Assembly (NCBI RefSeq): GCF_000568255.1
Contig: NZ_KK037166.1
Span: forward strand, 3,343,766 to 3,379,533
Direction of reading: 5' to 3'
DNA from: Kutzneria sp. 744
GTDB taxonomy: Bacteria > Actinomycetota > Actinomycetes > Mycobacteriales > Pseudonocardiaceae
Length of the DNA stretch: 35,768 nt
Positions 15,804 to 25,205 of this stretch are shown one piece after another. The position numbers and the translations under genes are program-made. The notes beneath the pieces were generated by a model. The model did not search any database, was not told where the DNA came from, and saw only the letters and a list, made by a program, of their open reading frames with translations. The number at the start of each line of letters is the position of its first letter. The stretch's first letter is position 1.

Positions 15804-18800
15804 TCCGCCGTCGGTTCTGCCTGTCAGGCGTGAAAACGTATTCAAATCTGGACGACCTAAATTTTGTTCCGGACGAGATTCGCACCATGCGCCGCACGCT
15901 GGGCGGACTCGGACTCGAGGAGATCTTCCCTTTCGAGGGCGACGAACGCGACCATGACGACCTTCGCCGGGAACTTTCAAAACCGTCTCAAGAGACCGAG
16001 GATGAAACGCTCATAATATACTGCACAGGACACGGCGCGGTAATCGGAAAAAGCTTCAAACTACTAACTCGAGACGGCACGATCGACCCGTCATCTCTGA
16101 TCTCGGCCCTGGACGGCCGGTCGACGCTACGGCAGGTTCTCATCATCATCGACACCTGCCATAGCGAACAGGGTATTGACAGGGTGCACACCGAGATGTG
16201 CGTTTCCGCCCTGGGGACACCTCGGGCCGGGTTCTGGGGAATTGCCGCGAGCAGGGCCACAGAGACCGCGGCCCAGCGTGCGTTCACGGAGGCATTCGCC
16301 ACCGCGGTCACACGCCGTTCCCGCCCGTCATGGGCCGCCAGCCACCTGGATCTGGCGGAGATCCTCAAAGAGGTCGACCACTCGCTGGGCGATCGGCAGG
16401 CCCTCTGGGTCAGCGCCGCGCACGCCGCGGCGAACGCCGACGTCCTACCGAATCCGCAGTACCAGCAGCCGGTTCCCCCCACTTCGCTGTCCATCCCGAG
16501 CGACTGGGCGGCCAGGGCTCGCGGTGTCTCATCCGCGACCAGACCCGGCTTCTTCTTCAGCGGCCGGCAAGAAGCGATGGATGTGTTGCGGAAGCACTCG
16601 GACGACGACGACCCGGACTCGACACTCGTGGTAACCGGCGGTCACAGTTCGGGAAAGTCCGCTCTGCTCGGGCACTTCGCCATGACCGCGGCCGGCGACG
16701 ACGAACTACCGACCGACATACGGTTACGCTGGCCATCGCTTCCGGCCGACGTCATCGCATTCCGCGGTGACGACCCCATGATGGCATTGCGGACACTCTC
16801 GGCCGCGCTGGCCGTCGACCACCGAACCATCGACGCCGTGGTGTCGGCATTGCGTGCCCGCCCGGGACGAACCGTCATCGTCTTCGACGGAATCACCGCG
16901 AGTTCGGCGTGGGAGGACCTGCTGGTCCCGCTCGGGCAGTTGCCGCACGTACGCCTGGTGCTCGGCGTTGCGTCGCCGGCGAACCTGCGACTGCGCGGGT
17001 ACCGGGTGCTCGACCTCGACCCCTTCGGGCGCCATCCGGACCCGGACGTCCACGACTACCTGGCACTGCGTATGAACCTGGCGACCGAGGGCCGGAAACC
17101 GTGGAACGCCTATACGACCAGATGGGCGTACACGTTCGACACCGCTGTGACCATCGGCGACCGCTACGACGAAGTTGCGTGGCAGGACGACGTCACCAGC
17201 GCAGTGGATCGCACCGCGATGCGCGCGGCCCAGGAAGCATGGAGCGTCGATGCCGAAGACGACCTCGGCGCGCAGGCGGACGCGGTGGCGGAAACGCTGT
17301 GGACCCTGTGCTCCCATGACGACATGGTCGCCCTCCCGGCCCAGGAGTGGGCGGTCGTGGCATCCGCCCATGCCGGCGTTTCCATAGCCGCAGAACGGAT
17401 CGCGTCCGCCGCAGCCCGGTCGGACCGGCTGATCGAGTTCCGCCCCGGGGAGATCACGGCGGCATGCTGGCGTCCCCGACTCTGCTTCACGACGAAGAGC
17501 GACGGCCCGTCATCGCGAAACACGCCCGCCGACCGCAGGCTGCTCGAACTGCTCACCCACTTGCCGCAGCTGTCCGGCGACGACCCGATCGACTGGGCGA
17601 CAACGGATTCGGCGCTGTGGCCGCTGATCGGGATCGGCGCGTCCGTCCGGACCAGGAGCGGCCGGCTACTCGATCGGTCGTCATTTCTGCTCGACAGCCC
17701 TCCGCAGGTCGTCCAGCATGCGATCCGTCATCTAGGCCCGGACGAGCGGAGATCACGAACGAACGTCATGCATGCCCTGTCGGCCGGGGAGACTCGAGAC
17801 AACCGGGCTCTGTTGCTCGACATCGTGGCGCGTCGGTACGAGGTGGACGTCGTGGCTGACGCCCTCGCGCGGGACGAGCGCGCCACCGGTGTCGACTGGG
17901 TGCACAAGAACCGGCCCAAGCTTGGTCGGCTTCAGCGGTGGGCGGCGTGCACAGAGAACGTGGCAGCAGCGGCGGGCCCCCGTGACGAACTAATTTTTTG
18001 GGCGGTCGAGGACGGCAGAGAGCGAGTCCGTACCCAGGTGCCGGGACTGGCCCGGGGTGTGTCGATGGCCACCGTCGCCGGCGAGGATCGAGCGCTCCTC
18101 ACCACGCACCAGGGCGAGATTTGGAGTCTTCGTTGCCGCAGCGGCGAAAAGGCCGAGAGGCGGCCGGAGATGCTTCGCGACGTTCACGGAAGTCCGCACG
18201 GCCTGACTGCCGCACTGCACTCGAGTGGTCGCTTGATCATCGTGGCCGATCGGTGGGTGTGGATCGTCGATCTCCCCAACGGCCACGCCACTCGCGTGCA
18301 CCAGCTCGAGTCCGACCTGCACTCCCTGCACGTCGTGGGCGCGCAGGACGATCTCGTGGCATGGTGCGTCACGAGGGAAGGTCGGATCAGGCGCCTTGCA
18401 CCGGACTCGGCTCTGCAACCCGATCTGCGGATGTTTCCGCTGCCGAGGCCGCCGCTGTACACCGCCGCGTCTCCCGACGGTCAGCACCTGCTGTCGATGG
18501 ATGTCGGCAAGGGCCTACACCTGCGGGGTACGCGCGGGGCTCATGAGCTGCCCGGGCTCGCCGCATCGGAGAGCCTGCGTGCGCTAGCCATGAACGATAC
18601 CTCCATCGCCCTGGCCGGCGTGTCTCCCGGCGGGCGCGGATGGCTGGATGTTCGCGACATCACCGGATCACGGGCTCCGACGCGGCTACCGCTCGATGAT
18701 CACCCGCTGGGCGTCGGATTTCCCGACACCGAGCGGATTCTGGTGGCGCGGCCCGCAGGCCTACTGAGGTTGACGCCGCACCTCTCCCTCAGGGACACCC

Positions 18801-18829
18801 ACTACAAATCAACGGTTCTTGGGACATGA
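15800..18829 (+). CDS. caspase-like protease fused to STAND-type NTPase with C-terminal propeller-like region
   Basis: This 1,009-residue protein joins three parts. Residues 1-215 are a caspase-fold (C14-like) protease: His78 lies in YCTGHGAV and Cys120 in IIIDTCHS, each after a hydrophobic strand, so the dyad is intact. Residues 250-720 are a P-loop NTPase: FFFSGRQEAMDVL precedes it in the STAND manner, Walker A is GGHSSGKS (Lys286) and Walker B is VIVFDG (Asp363), followed by helical and winged-helix-like sequence. Residues about 725-1005 are short repeated strands (such as RALLTTHQGEIWSLR and RLIIVADRWVWIVD) that look like a beta-propeller sensor. The ATG at 15800 overlaps the hydrolase stop. 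The N-terminal coding part is visibly less GC-rich than neighbouring genes. Predicted: a nucleotide-gated protease activated by a signal. Confidence 0.85.
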   Translation: MIRRRFCLSGVKTYSNLDDLNFVPDEIRTMRRTLGGLGLEEIFPFEGDERDHDDLRRELSKPSQETEDETLIIYCTGHGAVIGKSFKLLTRDGTIDPSSLISALDGRSTLRQVLIIIDTCHSEQGIDRVHTEMCVSALGTPRAGFWGIAASRATETAAQRAFTEAFATAVTRRSRPSWAASHLDLAEILKEVDHSLGDRQALWVSAAHAAANADVLPNPQYQQPVPPTSLSIPSDWAARARGVSSATRPGFFFSGRQEAMDVLRKHSDDDDPDSTLVVTGGHSSGKSALLGHFAMTAAGDDELPTDIRLRWPSLPADVIAFRGDDPMMALRTLSAALAVDHRTIDAVVSALRARPGRTVIVFDGITASSAWEDLLVPLGQLPHVRLVLGVASPANLRLRGYRVLDLDPFGRHPDPDVHDYLALRMNLATEGRKPWNAYTTRWAYTFDTAVTIGDRYDEVAWQDDVTSAVDRTAMRAAQEAWSVDAEDDLGAQADAVAETLWTLCSHDDMVALPAQEWAVVASAHAGVSIAAERIASAAARSDRLIEFRPGEITAACWRPRLCFTTKSDGPSSRNTPADRRLLELLTHLPQLSGDDPIDWATTDSALWPLIGIGASVRTRSGRLLDRSSFLLDSPPQVVQHAIRHLGPDERRSRTNVMHALSAGETRDNRALLLDIVARRYEVDVVADALARDERATGVDWVHKNRPKLGRLQRWAACTENVAAAAGPRDELIFWAVEDGRERVRTQVPGLARGVSMATVAGEDRALLTTHQGEIWSLRCRSGEKAERRPEMLRDVHGSPHGLTAALHSSGRLIIVADRWVWIVDLPNGHATRVHQLESDLHSLHVVGAQDDLVAWCVTREGRIRRLAPDSALQPDLRMFPLPRPPLYTAASPDGQHLLSMDVGKGLHLRGTRGAHELPGLAASESLRALAMNDTSIALAGVSPGGRGWLDVRDITGSRAPTRLPLDDHPLGVGFPDTERILVARPAGLLRLTPHLSLRDTHYKSTVLGT

Positions 18830-18830
18830 C

Positions 18831-21800
18831 ATGGCCGATCAACACCGAACCGCGGCCGCGGCGATTCTTCCCGACCGCGACCACCTCGTAGCCGCGCTGG
18901 TGCTGCTACGTTCCGCAACCCCGGGCGAGGACATCACGCGGACGGTCCTCGGCCTGCACGCTGCGGTCATCACGCCACTGCTCGATCCGAGCGCGCCGGC
19001 CGAGGAGGTGAATTTCCTGCTGCGGTGGGCGAAAATCCACGGTGGCGCGGAAACGCTCGATGAGGTCGCCTATTCCGAAGCTCCGGAATGGGCGGCACTG
19101 CCGGACGAGGTGCGGTTCGATCTCGTGGACCTGTCGGAGCGAATCGACGCCGTCGCGGATGCCGCCGGCACCCTTGACGTATCGGGACCACTGGTACTGG
19201 TCCAGGAGCCGGGAGGGAGGTTTGCCGCACTCACGGTCCGGACTGCCCAGGAACACTCGTGGCAGGTCAGGCGACCCGCCGACTTCGGCTCCACCGTGGA
19301 CATTTCGCTCGGGCGGCTGCTGGAGGACCTACCCGAGACCTTGCCGTCCATCAACCCCGTGGACAACGGGCAGTCAGCGCCGCCGCTGGAGAATCTGTGG
19401 TGGCCGCCCGGGATTCCTCTGCATACCGACATCGTCGCACTGCCAATGGTCCTGTGGCGCCTCGGACAGATCGCCGGCCTCGGCGAGCCGTCCGCGCTCT
19501 CTGCCGGTCGCGTGACCGAAGACAACCAGGTGTTTCTCGACGCCGCGTCCGCCGAGGAACTCGGTACGTTGGCCAAGTCGTTGAACCGCAAGGTGGTCGT
19601 GCCGACGCCGACCGGGTGGCTCTTGATCACACCAGACGGAAGGTCCACGCGTAGCCGGGAGTACCCCCTGACAGTGGACGGTGCGGCCGCGATTCTGTGG
19701 GGTGAACGCTGGCAACAGTGGAAACGTCGTCGCCACGGCGAGGAACTACGCAAACTGGAATGGTACTTCGTCGACTGGGCAGTGGCGCCGGCCAACCAGC
19801 CACTGCCGGACCTGAGGGTGACCCAGAACCGACAGCTAGCGATCCATTTCCTCGAGAAGCAGGTCAATCAGGTCGCGGTACTCGGGGGTCCACGCAACAG
19901 CGGCAAGACCACTATCGTCCGACTGCTGGCCCACGAGCTGTCGAATCACCGAAGCCCTTGGCGGGTGGTGGTCGTCTCGACGGCCCGGAGACGTCTACCC
20001 GACCAGGCGGCCATGATCGTTGCCGGCCTGCACGCCCTCCGGGCGTCCGCGGCACGCGCAGGCCAGCGGCGTCTGCTCGTCTTCGACGGCATCCGTCCGT
20101 CGGACTTCGACAACGACACCAACATCGGCGACGCGATGCGGACGCTGGCCAGGACGATGGACACGAATGTGCTCACCGTCGTCGAACACAACGAGAACTC
20201 CCCCAAGGAGTGGCAGCTGGACGATGTCTACGTGGTCACCGCGCCGGCCAGCGAGAAAGCCCGCAAGCGATTCGTAGACGATCTCCGGAACGCGGACCCG
20301 GCGCTGTCCTCGGCCGCGGACCGGGCGAAGGCGGCCTGCCGCACCACAACGGACCTCCGCTACCTGGCCGAGCTGTTGACCTACGGTGGAGACCCCAGGA
20401 CGCGAATCGCCGGACGCCTGGCCGAATTGTCCGCCGACGTCCGTGCATCGCTGACGCTCGCCGCGGCCATGAGCCTGATCGGTGGCGAGGTCCCGGCGCG
20501 GCTGCTCGATACGCTCGACCATGCGGATCGTCCTCTCTTCGGTGTGGTCTCCGGGCAACAGAAGGGATTCGTGTCGCTGAGCGGATACGAGGACTGCCTG
20601 GCGATCGTGGATCGCCAGTGCGACAGCGTCGCGCCTCATCCGACTGCCGCCAACCGCTACCGCACCGCGGAACGCAATACCCTCATCGCGGAGCAAGTGG
20701 AGCCGATGCTGTGCGAGGCGATCGTGAACCACGGCGATCAGGTGGCACGGTTGCTCTCCGGTGCCCGGCTCTTCCACCACAGGCTGGCGAAGGACCTGCT
20801 CGACCGGGTGGATCAGAGCCTGCTCGACTGGGCCGACGGCGCCCGGGTCACCAGCGTGGTCGAGGTGCTCGACCTGACGGAGCTGCTGTCCGATCAGATG
20901 AAGCTGGCACTGTCCAGAAAGCTGCTGGTCAGACTTCCGCGGGAATCGCCGGACTGGCGGCCCGGCCAGCTGCTCGCGCTGTTGAAGGTCGTGCAGCCGC
21001 TCAGCGAGAGCTTGCCGAGAGCTCTACAGGAGAAGTTCGTGGCCTGGCTGGTCGATGTGGTCGACGTCCTGATCCTCTGTGTCGCCGGCCAGCCTCACGA
21101 GCGGCTGGCACTGCTCTCCGCGCTTGAACGGGCCGACTCCGACAAGGCACTGGAACTGCTGGTGGAGCGCGTTCTCGACGTGCTGCACGGGATCCGCGCC
21201 AACCGATCGGAGGACTACCAGCTCGTACGGAAGGTCGAGGAGATGCGGCGGCGGCTGGAGTGGAAGACCAGCGAGGACTTCTCGATGCTGCCCATCGACC
21301 AGGAGGCCGGGGTACAGGCGCTGCTGAACCACGTTCCCCACAGCGACGACGGGGTGAACGTACTCGTCGAGTCGATGATGCTGCGGCAGCGGTTCGAGTA
21401 TGTCGACTGGCAGGAGAGATTCGAGCCGTTCGAGGTGCCGCTGACCGCGGCGATGAGCTTCGCCTCGGCCGCCGACCTGGCCAAGGCGATCAATGACCTG
21501 CACACGACGATGCCCATGTTCAGCACCTGGTTGCTCGGCCACTGGGGTGACTTCCCCGAACAGTGCCGAACGCTGCTGCGGAAGTCCTCACCGACGGAGG
21601 CGCCCGCGCTCGTCAACGCCGTCGCCCGGTCCTACGCGCTGAAGATTCCCCGCATTCTGTACTTCGCGAACGGTCGGGTGGACACCTTCATGGTGGAAAG
21701 GTTCGCGACGGAGATCAAAGCGAAGAAGGACGCGACCGGCGCGGGACTGTTGCTGCTGGCCACCAGTTCGGCGGACGAACTGTTCCACACCGGGCTCAAC

Positions 21801-23675
21801 GTGTTCTCGTACGACCTGGCGAAGGCGATCGGCCAGGACGCGGTCGATTACATGCTACGGCACGATCCTCGCACCTCAACGCGCTACTACCTGATCAAAG
21901 GCGTCTGGGATGCCGGCGCGGACTACCGGGATGAGTTGGTGGAGCAAGCCCTCGACATCGTCGCCGAGGGTGTTCTGCGCCGGCGAAAGCACTGGGCCAT
22001 CGAGCTAGCCCTGATGCTCACGTCCGATACGGAACTGGGTGGCACGGCACTTGACGGTCTGCGTAAGCGCCTCTCGCCCGCGGATCTGTTGCGAAGCATG
22101 TGCACCGCGTACACCACGTACACCCGCGCCATGTCCCACCGGCTGGGGCGCGTCCTGCATCCCGAGGTGACCAGCATGTACCTCACGCAATGGGACAAGG
22201 ACTCGTTCGTGGAGGGAGTCGCCACATCATCGGCCGTGTCGTCGCTGACGTTGTGCGCGGAGGTGAGCCTGACACTCACCGACGCGAACCTGCCCGAGGC
22301 CGGGCGAGTAGTCTTCGAGGCCACCGGTGGTGTTGAACACTGGGTGCGGCGCCTCGCACTCGCACGGAGGCCCGGCTCACTGGCCCAGGCGCTACGCCAA
22401 CTTCTCGCCGTGGACCGGGTCGGTGCCCGTGAGGTCCTCGACCGGCTGTTGGCAAAACCCGTCACGACACCGGACGACACAAGCGATCTCAGCATGGTGG
22501 CTATACGGACGCGTAGGGCGATGTTGACCGGCGCCACGATGGCGGCCGAACTGATCCAGGCCGTCGAGACGGTACGGCCCGGCGCCGGCGCCGATGTCCT
22601 GGCCGAACTCGCGGATGACGACCACGCGATGTACGTCTTCACCTCAGACCTGCAACAGATGCAGAATCCGGTGGCACAGTCCCAGGCCGCTCGTACGCTC
22701 GTCCGCAGCGGCGTAACCAGCACCACTGCAAACGCTCAGTGGATCACTTCCGCATACGACGCACGCATACAGACGGTCAAGTACTTCGCCAGTCCTCGGG
22801 CCACGACGGCACTCCTGAAAATGATTTCCGCCTGGGATCCGCAGTGGGGCGCGAACGCGGCGAGGGAGGTGAGCGTGGGGCGCGTCGGTAGCCGCATCGC
22901 CTTCGGACGCGCCGATGACCTGGCGTCCTCCGTCGATCTCATCCGTACGCTGAGCGCGCTGAGCTACTCGGACAAGGCACAGCGCCTTCTCGAAGCGCTC
23001 ATCAACACCGGCCTCGAGTGGGTGGTCGCACGGTTGGACCTGAACACCCTGTGCCAGTTGGTCGAGGTGGCCAGAATCCTCGACACCGAGATCGCCTATC
23101 AGTTGCTGTACGCGGTGCGCGATCGCGTCGAGGCCGACGTCCGCACACCGATAATCGCCAACGAGGGAAAGGTCTGGCGGCGAGTGGCCAGAGGGCAGTC
23201 GCTTCTGCGCGATCTGGGCGCGACACCGGCACCACCGATCGACCCGGTGATCCGACCCAACGCCGCCTATTCGCCCGCTGTCGCCTGGGCGGCGGTCTCC
23301 CTCGGGGCGGACGCGGTATGGGGTGACAACGCACTCGCACGGGCGCGGACAGAGACCACTGGTCGTCTATTCCCCACGGCCGTCGACCAGGCTTGTCTCC
23401 TGCTGGCGACCGCGGAGGGCTGGGCGCCCGAGCTCCGGCGCGTCGGACGAACATGGTCCGTTGACGGTGCCCCGCTGTGGCTGCTCCGGCTGTTGTACGC
23501 ACGGGCTGGTCAGGACGCGTATGTGGCTGCCGTACTGCGAGGACAGGATTCTCTCATCGAGGAGCGCATACACAAGCCGACGGCGGACTCGGACTGGGAC
23601 GCCGTCCAGCTGAGGCTCATCCTGGACGTGACCGCGCCGGCGACCAGGCGGCAGCTGCCCCCCGAGGCATCGTAG
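18831..23675 (+). CDS. giant P-loop NTPase with uncharacterised N-terminus and helical-solenoid C-terminus
   Basis: This is a 1,614-residue protein and I recognise no named family. Residues 1-330 are an uncharacterised region; ALSAGRVTEDNQVFLDAA to KVVVP (about 230-265) faintly resembles the beta-domain of Lon-type proteases, without a convincing Ser/Lys dyad. Residues 340-620 are a STAND-like NTPase: Walker A GPRNSGKT (Gly353, Lys359, Thr360), Walker B RLLVFDG (Asp419), then helical sequence with LTLAAAMSLIGGEVPARLL suggesting a winged helix. Residues 620-1614 are almost wholly helical and repeat-like, consistent with a sensor solenoid. There is no transmembrane segment. ATG 18831 is one base past the caspase stop, so translation is coupled; a TTG at 18819 is possible. 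It is the last gene of the operon and probably the sensor or scaffold. Confidence 0.78.
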   Translation: MADQHRTAAAAILPDRDHLVAALVLLRSATPGEDITRTVLGLHAAVITPLLDPSAPAEEVNFLLRWAKIHGGAETLDEVAYSEAPEWAALPDEVRFDLVDLSERIDAVADAAGTLDVSGPLVLVQEPGGRFAALTVRTAQEHSWQVRRPADFGSTVDISLGRLLEDLPETLPSINPVDNGQSAPPLENLWWPPGIPLHTDIVALPMVLWRLGQIAGLGEPSALSAGRVTEDNQVFLDAASAEELGTLAKSLNRKVVVPTPTGWLLITPDGRSTRSREYPLTVDGAAAILWGERWQQWKRRRHGEELRKLEWYFVDWAVAPANQPLPDLRVTQNRQLAIHFLEKQVNQVAVLGGPRNSGKTTIVRLLAHELSNHRSPWRVVVVSTARRRLPDQAAMIVAGLHALRASAARAGQRRLLVFDGIRPSDFDNDTNIGDAMRTLARTMDTNVLTVVEHNENSPKEWQLDDVYVVTAPASEKARKRFVDDLRNADPALSSAADRAKAACRTTTDLRYLAELLTYGGDPRTRIAGRLAELSADVRASLTLAAAMSLIGGEVPARLLDTLDHADRPLFGVVSGQQKGFVSLSGYEDCLAIVDRQCDSVAPHPTAANRYRTAERNTLIAEQVEPMLCEAIVNHGDQVARLLSGARLFHHRLAKDLLDRVDQSLLDWADGARVTSVVEVLDLTELLSDQMKLALSRKLLVRLPRESPDWRPGQLLALLKVVQPLSESLPRALQEKFVAWLVDVVDVLILCVAGQPHERLALLSALERADSDKALELLVERVLDVLHGIRANRSEDYQLVRKVEEMRRRLEWKTSEDFSMLPIDQEAGVQALLNHVPHSDDGVNVLVESMMLRQRFEYVDWQERFEPFEVPLTAAMSFASAADLAKAINDLHTTMPMFSTWLLGHWGDFPEQCRTLLRKSSPTEAPALVNAVARSYALKIPRILYFANGRVDTFMVERFATEIKAKKDATGAGLLLLATSSADELFHTGLNVFSYDLAKAIGQDAVDYMLRHDPRTSTRYYLIKGVWDAGADYRDELVEQALDIVAEGVLRRRKHWAIELALMLTSDTELGGTALDGLRKRLSPADLLRSMCTAYTTYTRAMSHRLGRVLHPEVTSMYLTQWDKDSFVEGVATSSAVSSLTLCAEVSLTLTDANLPEAGRVVFEATGGVEHWVRRLALARRPGSLAQALRQLLAVDRVGAREVLDRLLAKPVTTPDDTSDLSMVAIRTRRAMLTGATMAAELIQAVETVRPGAGADVLAELADDDHAMYVFTSDLQQMQNPVAQSQAARTLVRSGVTSTTANAQWITSAYDARIQTVKYFASPRATTALLKMISAWDPQWGANAAREVSVGRVGSRIAFGRADDLASSVDLIRTLSALSYSDKAQRLLEALINTGLEWVVARLDLNTLCQLVEVARILDTEIAYQLLYAVRDRVEADVRTPIIANEGKVWRRVARGQSLLRDLGATPAPPIDPVIRPNAAYSPAVAWAAVSLGADAVWGDNALARARTETTGRLFPTAVDQACLLLATAEGWAPELRRVGRTWSVDGAPLWLLRLLYARAGQDAYVAAVLRGQDSLIEERIHKPTADSDWDAVQLRLILDVTAPATRRQLPPEAS

Positions 23676-23701
23676 GAGCGCCGACGACAGCACTGCGCGG
23701 C

Positions 23702-25195
23702 TCAACGCCCGCCGGTGAGGATTTTCATGGCGGCGTTGTGGCCGGGGATGCCGGAGACGCCGCCGCCGCGTTGGGCCCCGGCGCCGCAGAGGAGGATGCG
23801 GGGGTGGGCGGTTTCGACGCCCCAGGAGCCGGGGGAATCGTCGCTGTAGGGCCAGGTGAGGTCACGGTGGAAGATGTGGCCGCCGGGGAGGCCGATGGAG
23901 TGCTCGAGGTCGACGGGGGTCTTGGCCTCGACGCAAGGACGGCCGGAGGGGTCGAGCCAGAGGCAGGACTCGATGGGCTCGGCGAGGACGTGGTTGAGGG
24001 ACGCCAAGGTGGCGGAGAGAGCCTGGGAGCGGGCGGCCTCGTTGTCGGCGGCGAAGAGGCGGGCGGGCATGTGGAGCCCGAAGAGGGTGAGGGTGTGGGC
24101 GCCGGACTCGCCGACGATGGAGGGGTCGGTGAGGGAATGGCAGTAGATCTCGCACGGGGGCAGCGAAGGGATCCGGCCGGCGGACGCCTCGGCGTAGGCG
24201 GCGGCGAGCTGGGAATAGGACTCGTTGACGTGGAAGGTGCCACCGAAGGCGTCGCGGGGGTCGACGGAGGAGTCACGGAGGCGGGGTAGGCGGCGCAGCA
24301 CCATGTTGACCTTGAGCTGGGCACCCTCGGCGGGCTCGGGGAGGTCGCCGAGGAGGCGGGAGAGCTCGGCGGGAGAGGCGTTGACGAGGACATGGTCGCC
24401 GTGGATGACGTGGGAGGAACCGCCTGCGGTGTAACGGACTTCGCCGTCTGGGGTGATGGAAGTGACGGTGGCGCCGGTGAGAATCTGGGCGTCGGCGGAG
24501 CGGGCGGCGTGCTCCAGGGCGGCGGTGACGGAGCCCATGCCACCGACTGGTACATCCCAGTCGCCGGTGCCGTTTCCGATGACGTGGTAGAGGAAACAAC
24601 GGTTCTGACGCAGGGCGGGATCCTCGGCGGAGGCGAAGGTGCCGATGAGGGCGTCGGTGAGCACAACGCCGCGAACGGTGTCGTCACGGAAGGTGTGCTC
24701 GATGACGTGGCTGATGGGCTCCTCGAACAGCACCCGCCACGCCTCGTCGTCGTCGACCCGGGCGCGAAGGGAAGCCTTGCTGGGCAACGGTTCTGTGAGG
24801 GTAGGAAAGACTCGTGAGGCGACACGGGCGGTCATGGCGTAGAAGCGCTGCCACGCGGCGAAGTCGGCGGGATCCACAAAGGACCGTGCGGTGCGGGACG
24901 GATCCTCGGTGTCGACGAGGAGGCCGCGGTCGCCGACGGGGGTGTAGGAGGACATTCGTCGGCGGAGCAAGGTGATCGACAGGTCGAGATCGGCGATCAC
25001 CTTGCGCGGCAACAGGCTCACCAGGTACGAGTAGCGCGACAGCCGGACGTCAACGCCGGGAAAGGCCTGGAAGGACACGGCGGCGCCGCCGACGGAGTCG
25101 AGCCGCTCCAGGACCTGAACAGATTTGCCGGCCCGGGCCAGGTAGGCGGCGGCAACCAGACCGTTGTGCCCACCACCGACGATGACGACGTCCAC
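23702..25195 (-). CDS. phytoene-desaturase-like FAD-dependent oxidoreductase
   Basis: This flavoprotein of about 497 residues has the Rossmann motif VVIVGGGHNGLVAAAYLARAG at its N-terminus and VGGAAVSFQAFPG just after. The C-terminus PRILLCGAGAQRGGGVSGIPGHNAAMKIL is typical of the phytoene desaturase/PYROXD2 group. I start at GTG 25195, which has an AGGAGT ribosome site seven bases upstream and puts the FAD motif at the N-terminus; an in-frame ATG at 25225 is possible. There are no other carotenoid genes here. It follows the PLP decarboxylase by 10 bp in an operon with the glutamine-synthetase-family gene, so oxidation of an amine or its conjugate is more likely than carotenoid chemistry. That role is inference. 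Confidence 0.82.
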   Translation of the reverse strand: MDVVIVGGGHNGLVAAAYLARAGKSVQVLERLDSVGGAAVSFQAFPGVDVRLSRYSYLVSLLPRKVIADLDLSITLLRRRMSSYTPVGDRGLLVDTEDPSRTARSFVDPADFAAWQRFYAMTARVASRVFPTLTEPLPSKASLRARVDDDEAWRVLFEEPISHVIEHTFRDDTVRGVVLTDALIGTFASAEDPALRQNRCFLYHVIGNGTGDWDVPVGGMGSVTAALEHAARSADAQILTGATVTSITPDGEVRYTAGGSSHVIHGDHVLVNASPAELSRLLGDLPEPAEGAQLKVNMVLRRLPRLRDSSVDPRDAFGGTFHVNESYSQLAAAYAEASAGRIPSLPPCEIYCHSLTDPSIVGESGAHTLTLFGLHMPARLFAADNEAARSQALSATLASLNHVLAEPIESCLWLDPSGRPCVEAKTPVDLEHSIGLPGGHIFHRDLTWPYSDDSPGSWGVETAHPRILLCGAGAQRGGGVSGIPGHNAAMKILTGGR

Positions 25196-25205
25196 CAGGC
25201 GACTC

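Noticed and set aside
23702-25195. Carotenoid biosynthesis gene
   Set aside because: The FAD protein resembles phytoene desaturases, but no phytoene synthase, GGPP synthase or cyclase is nearby and its operon partners are amine-related enzymes.
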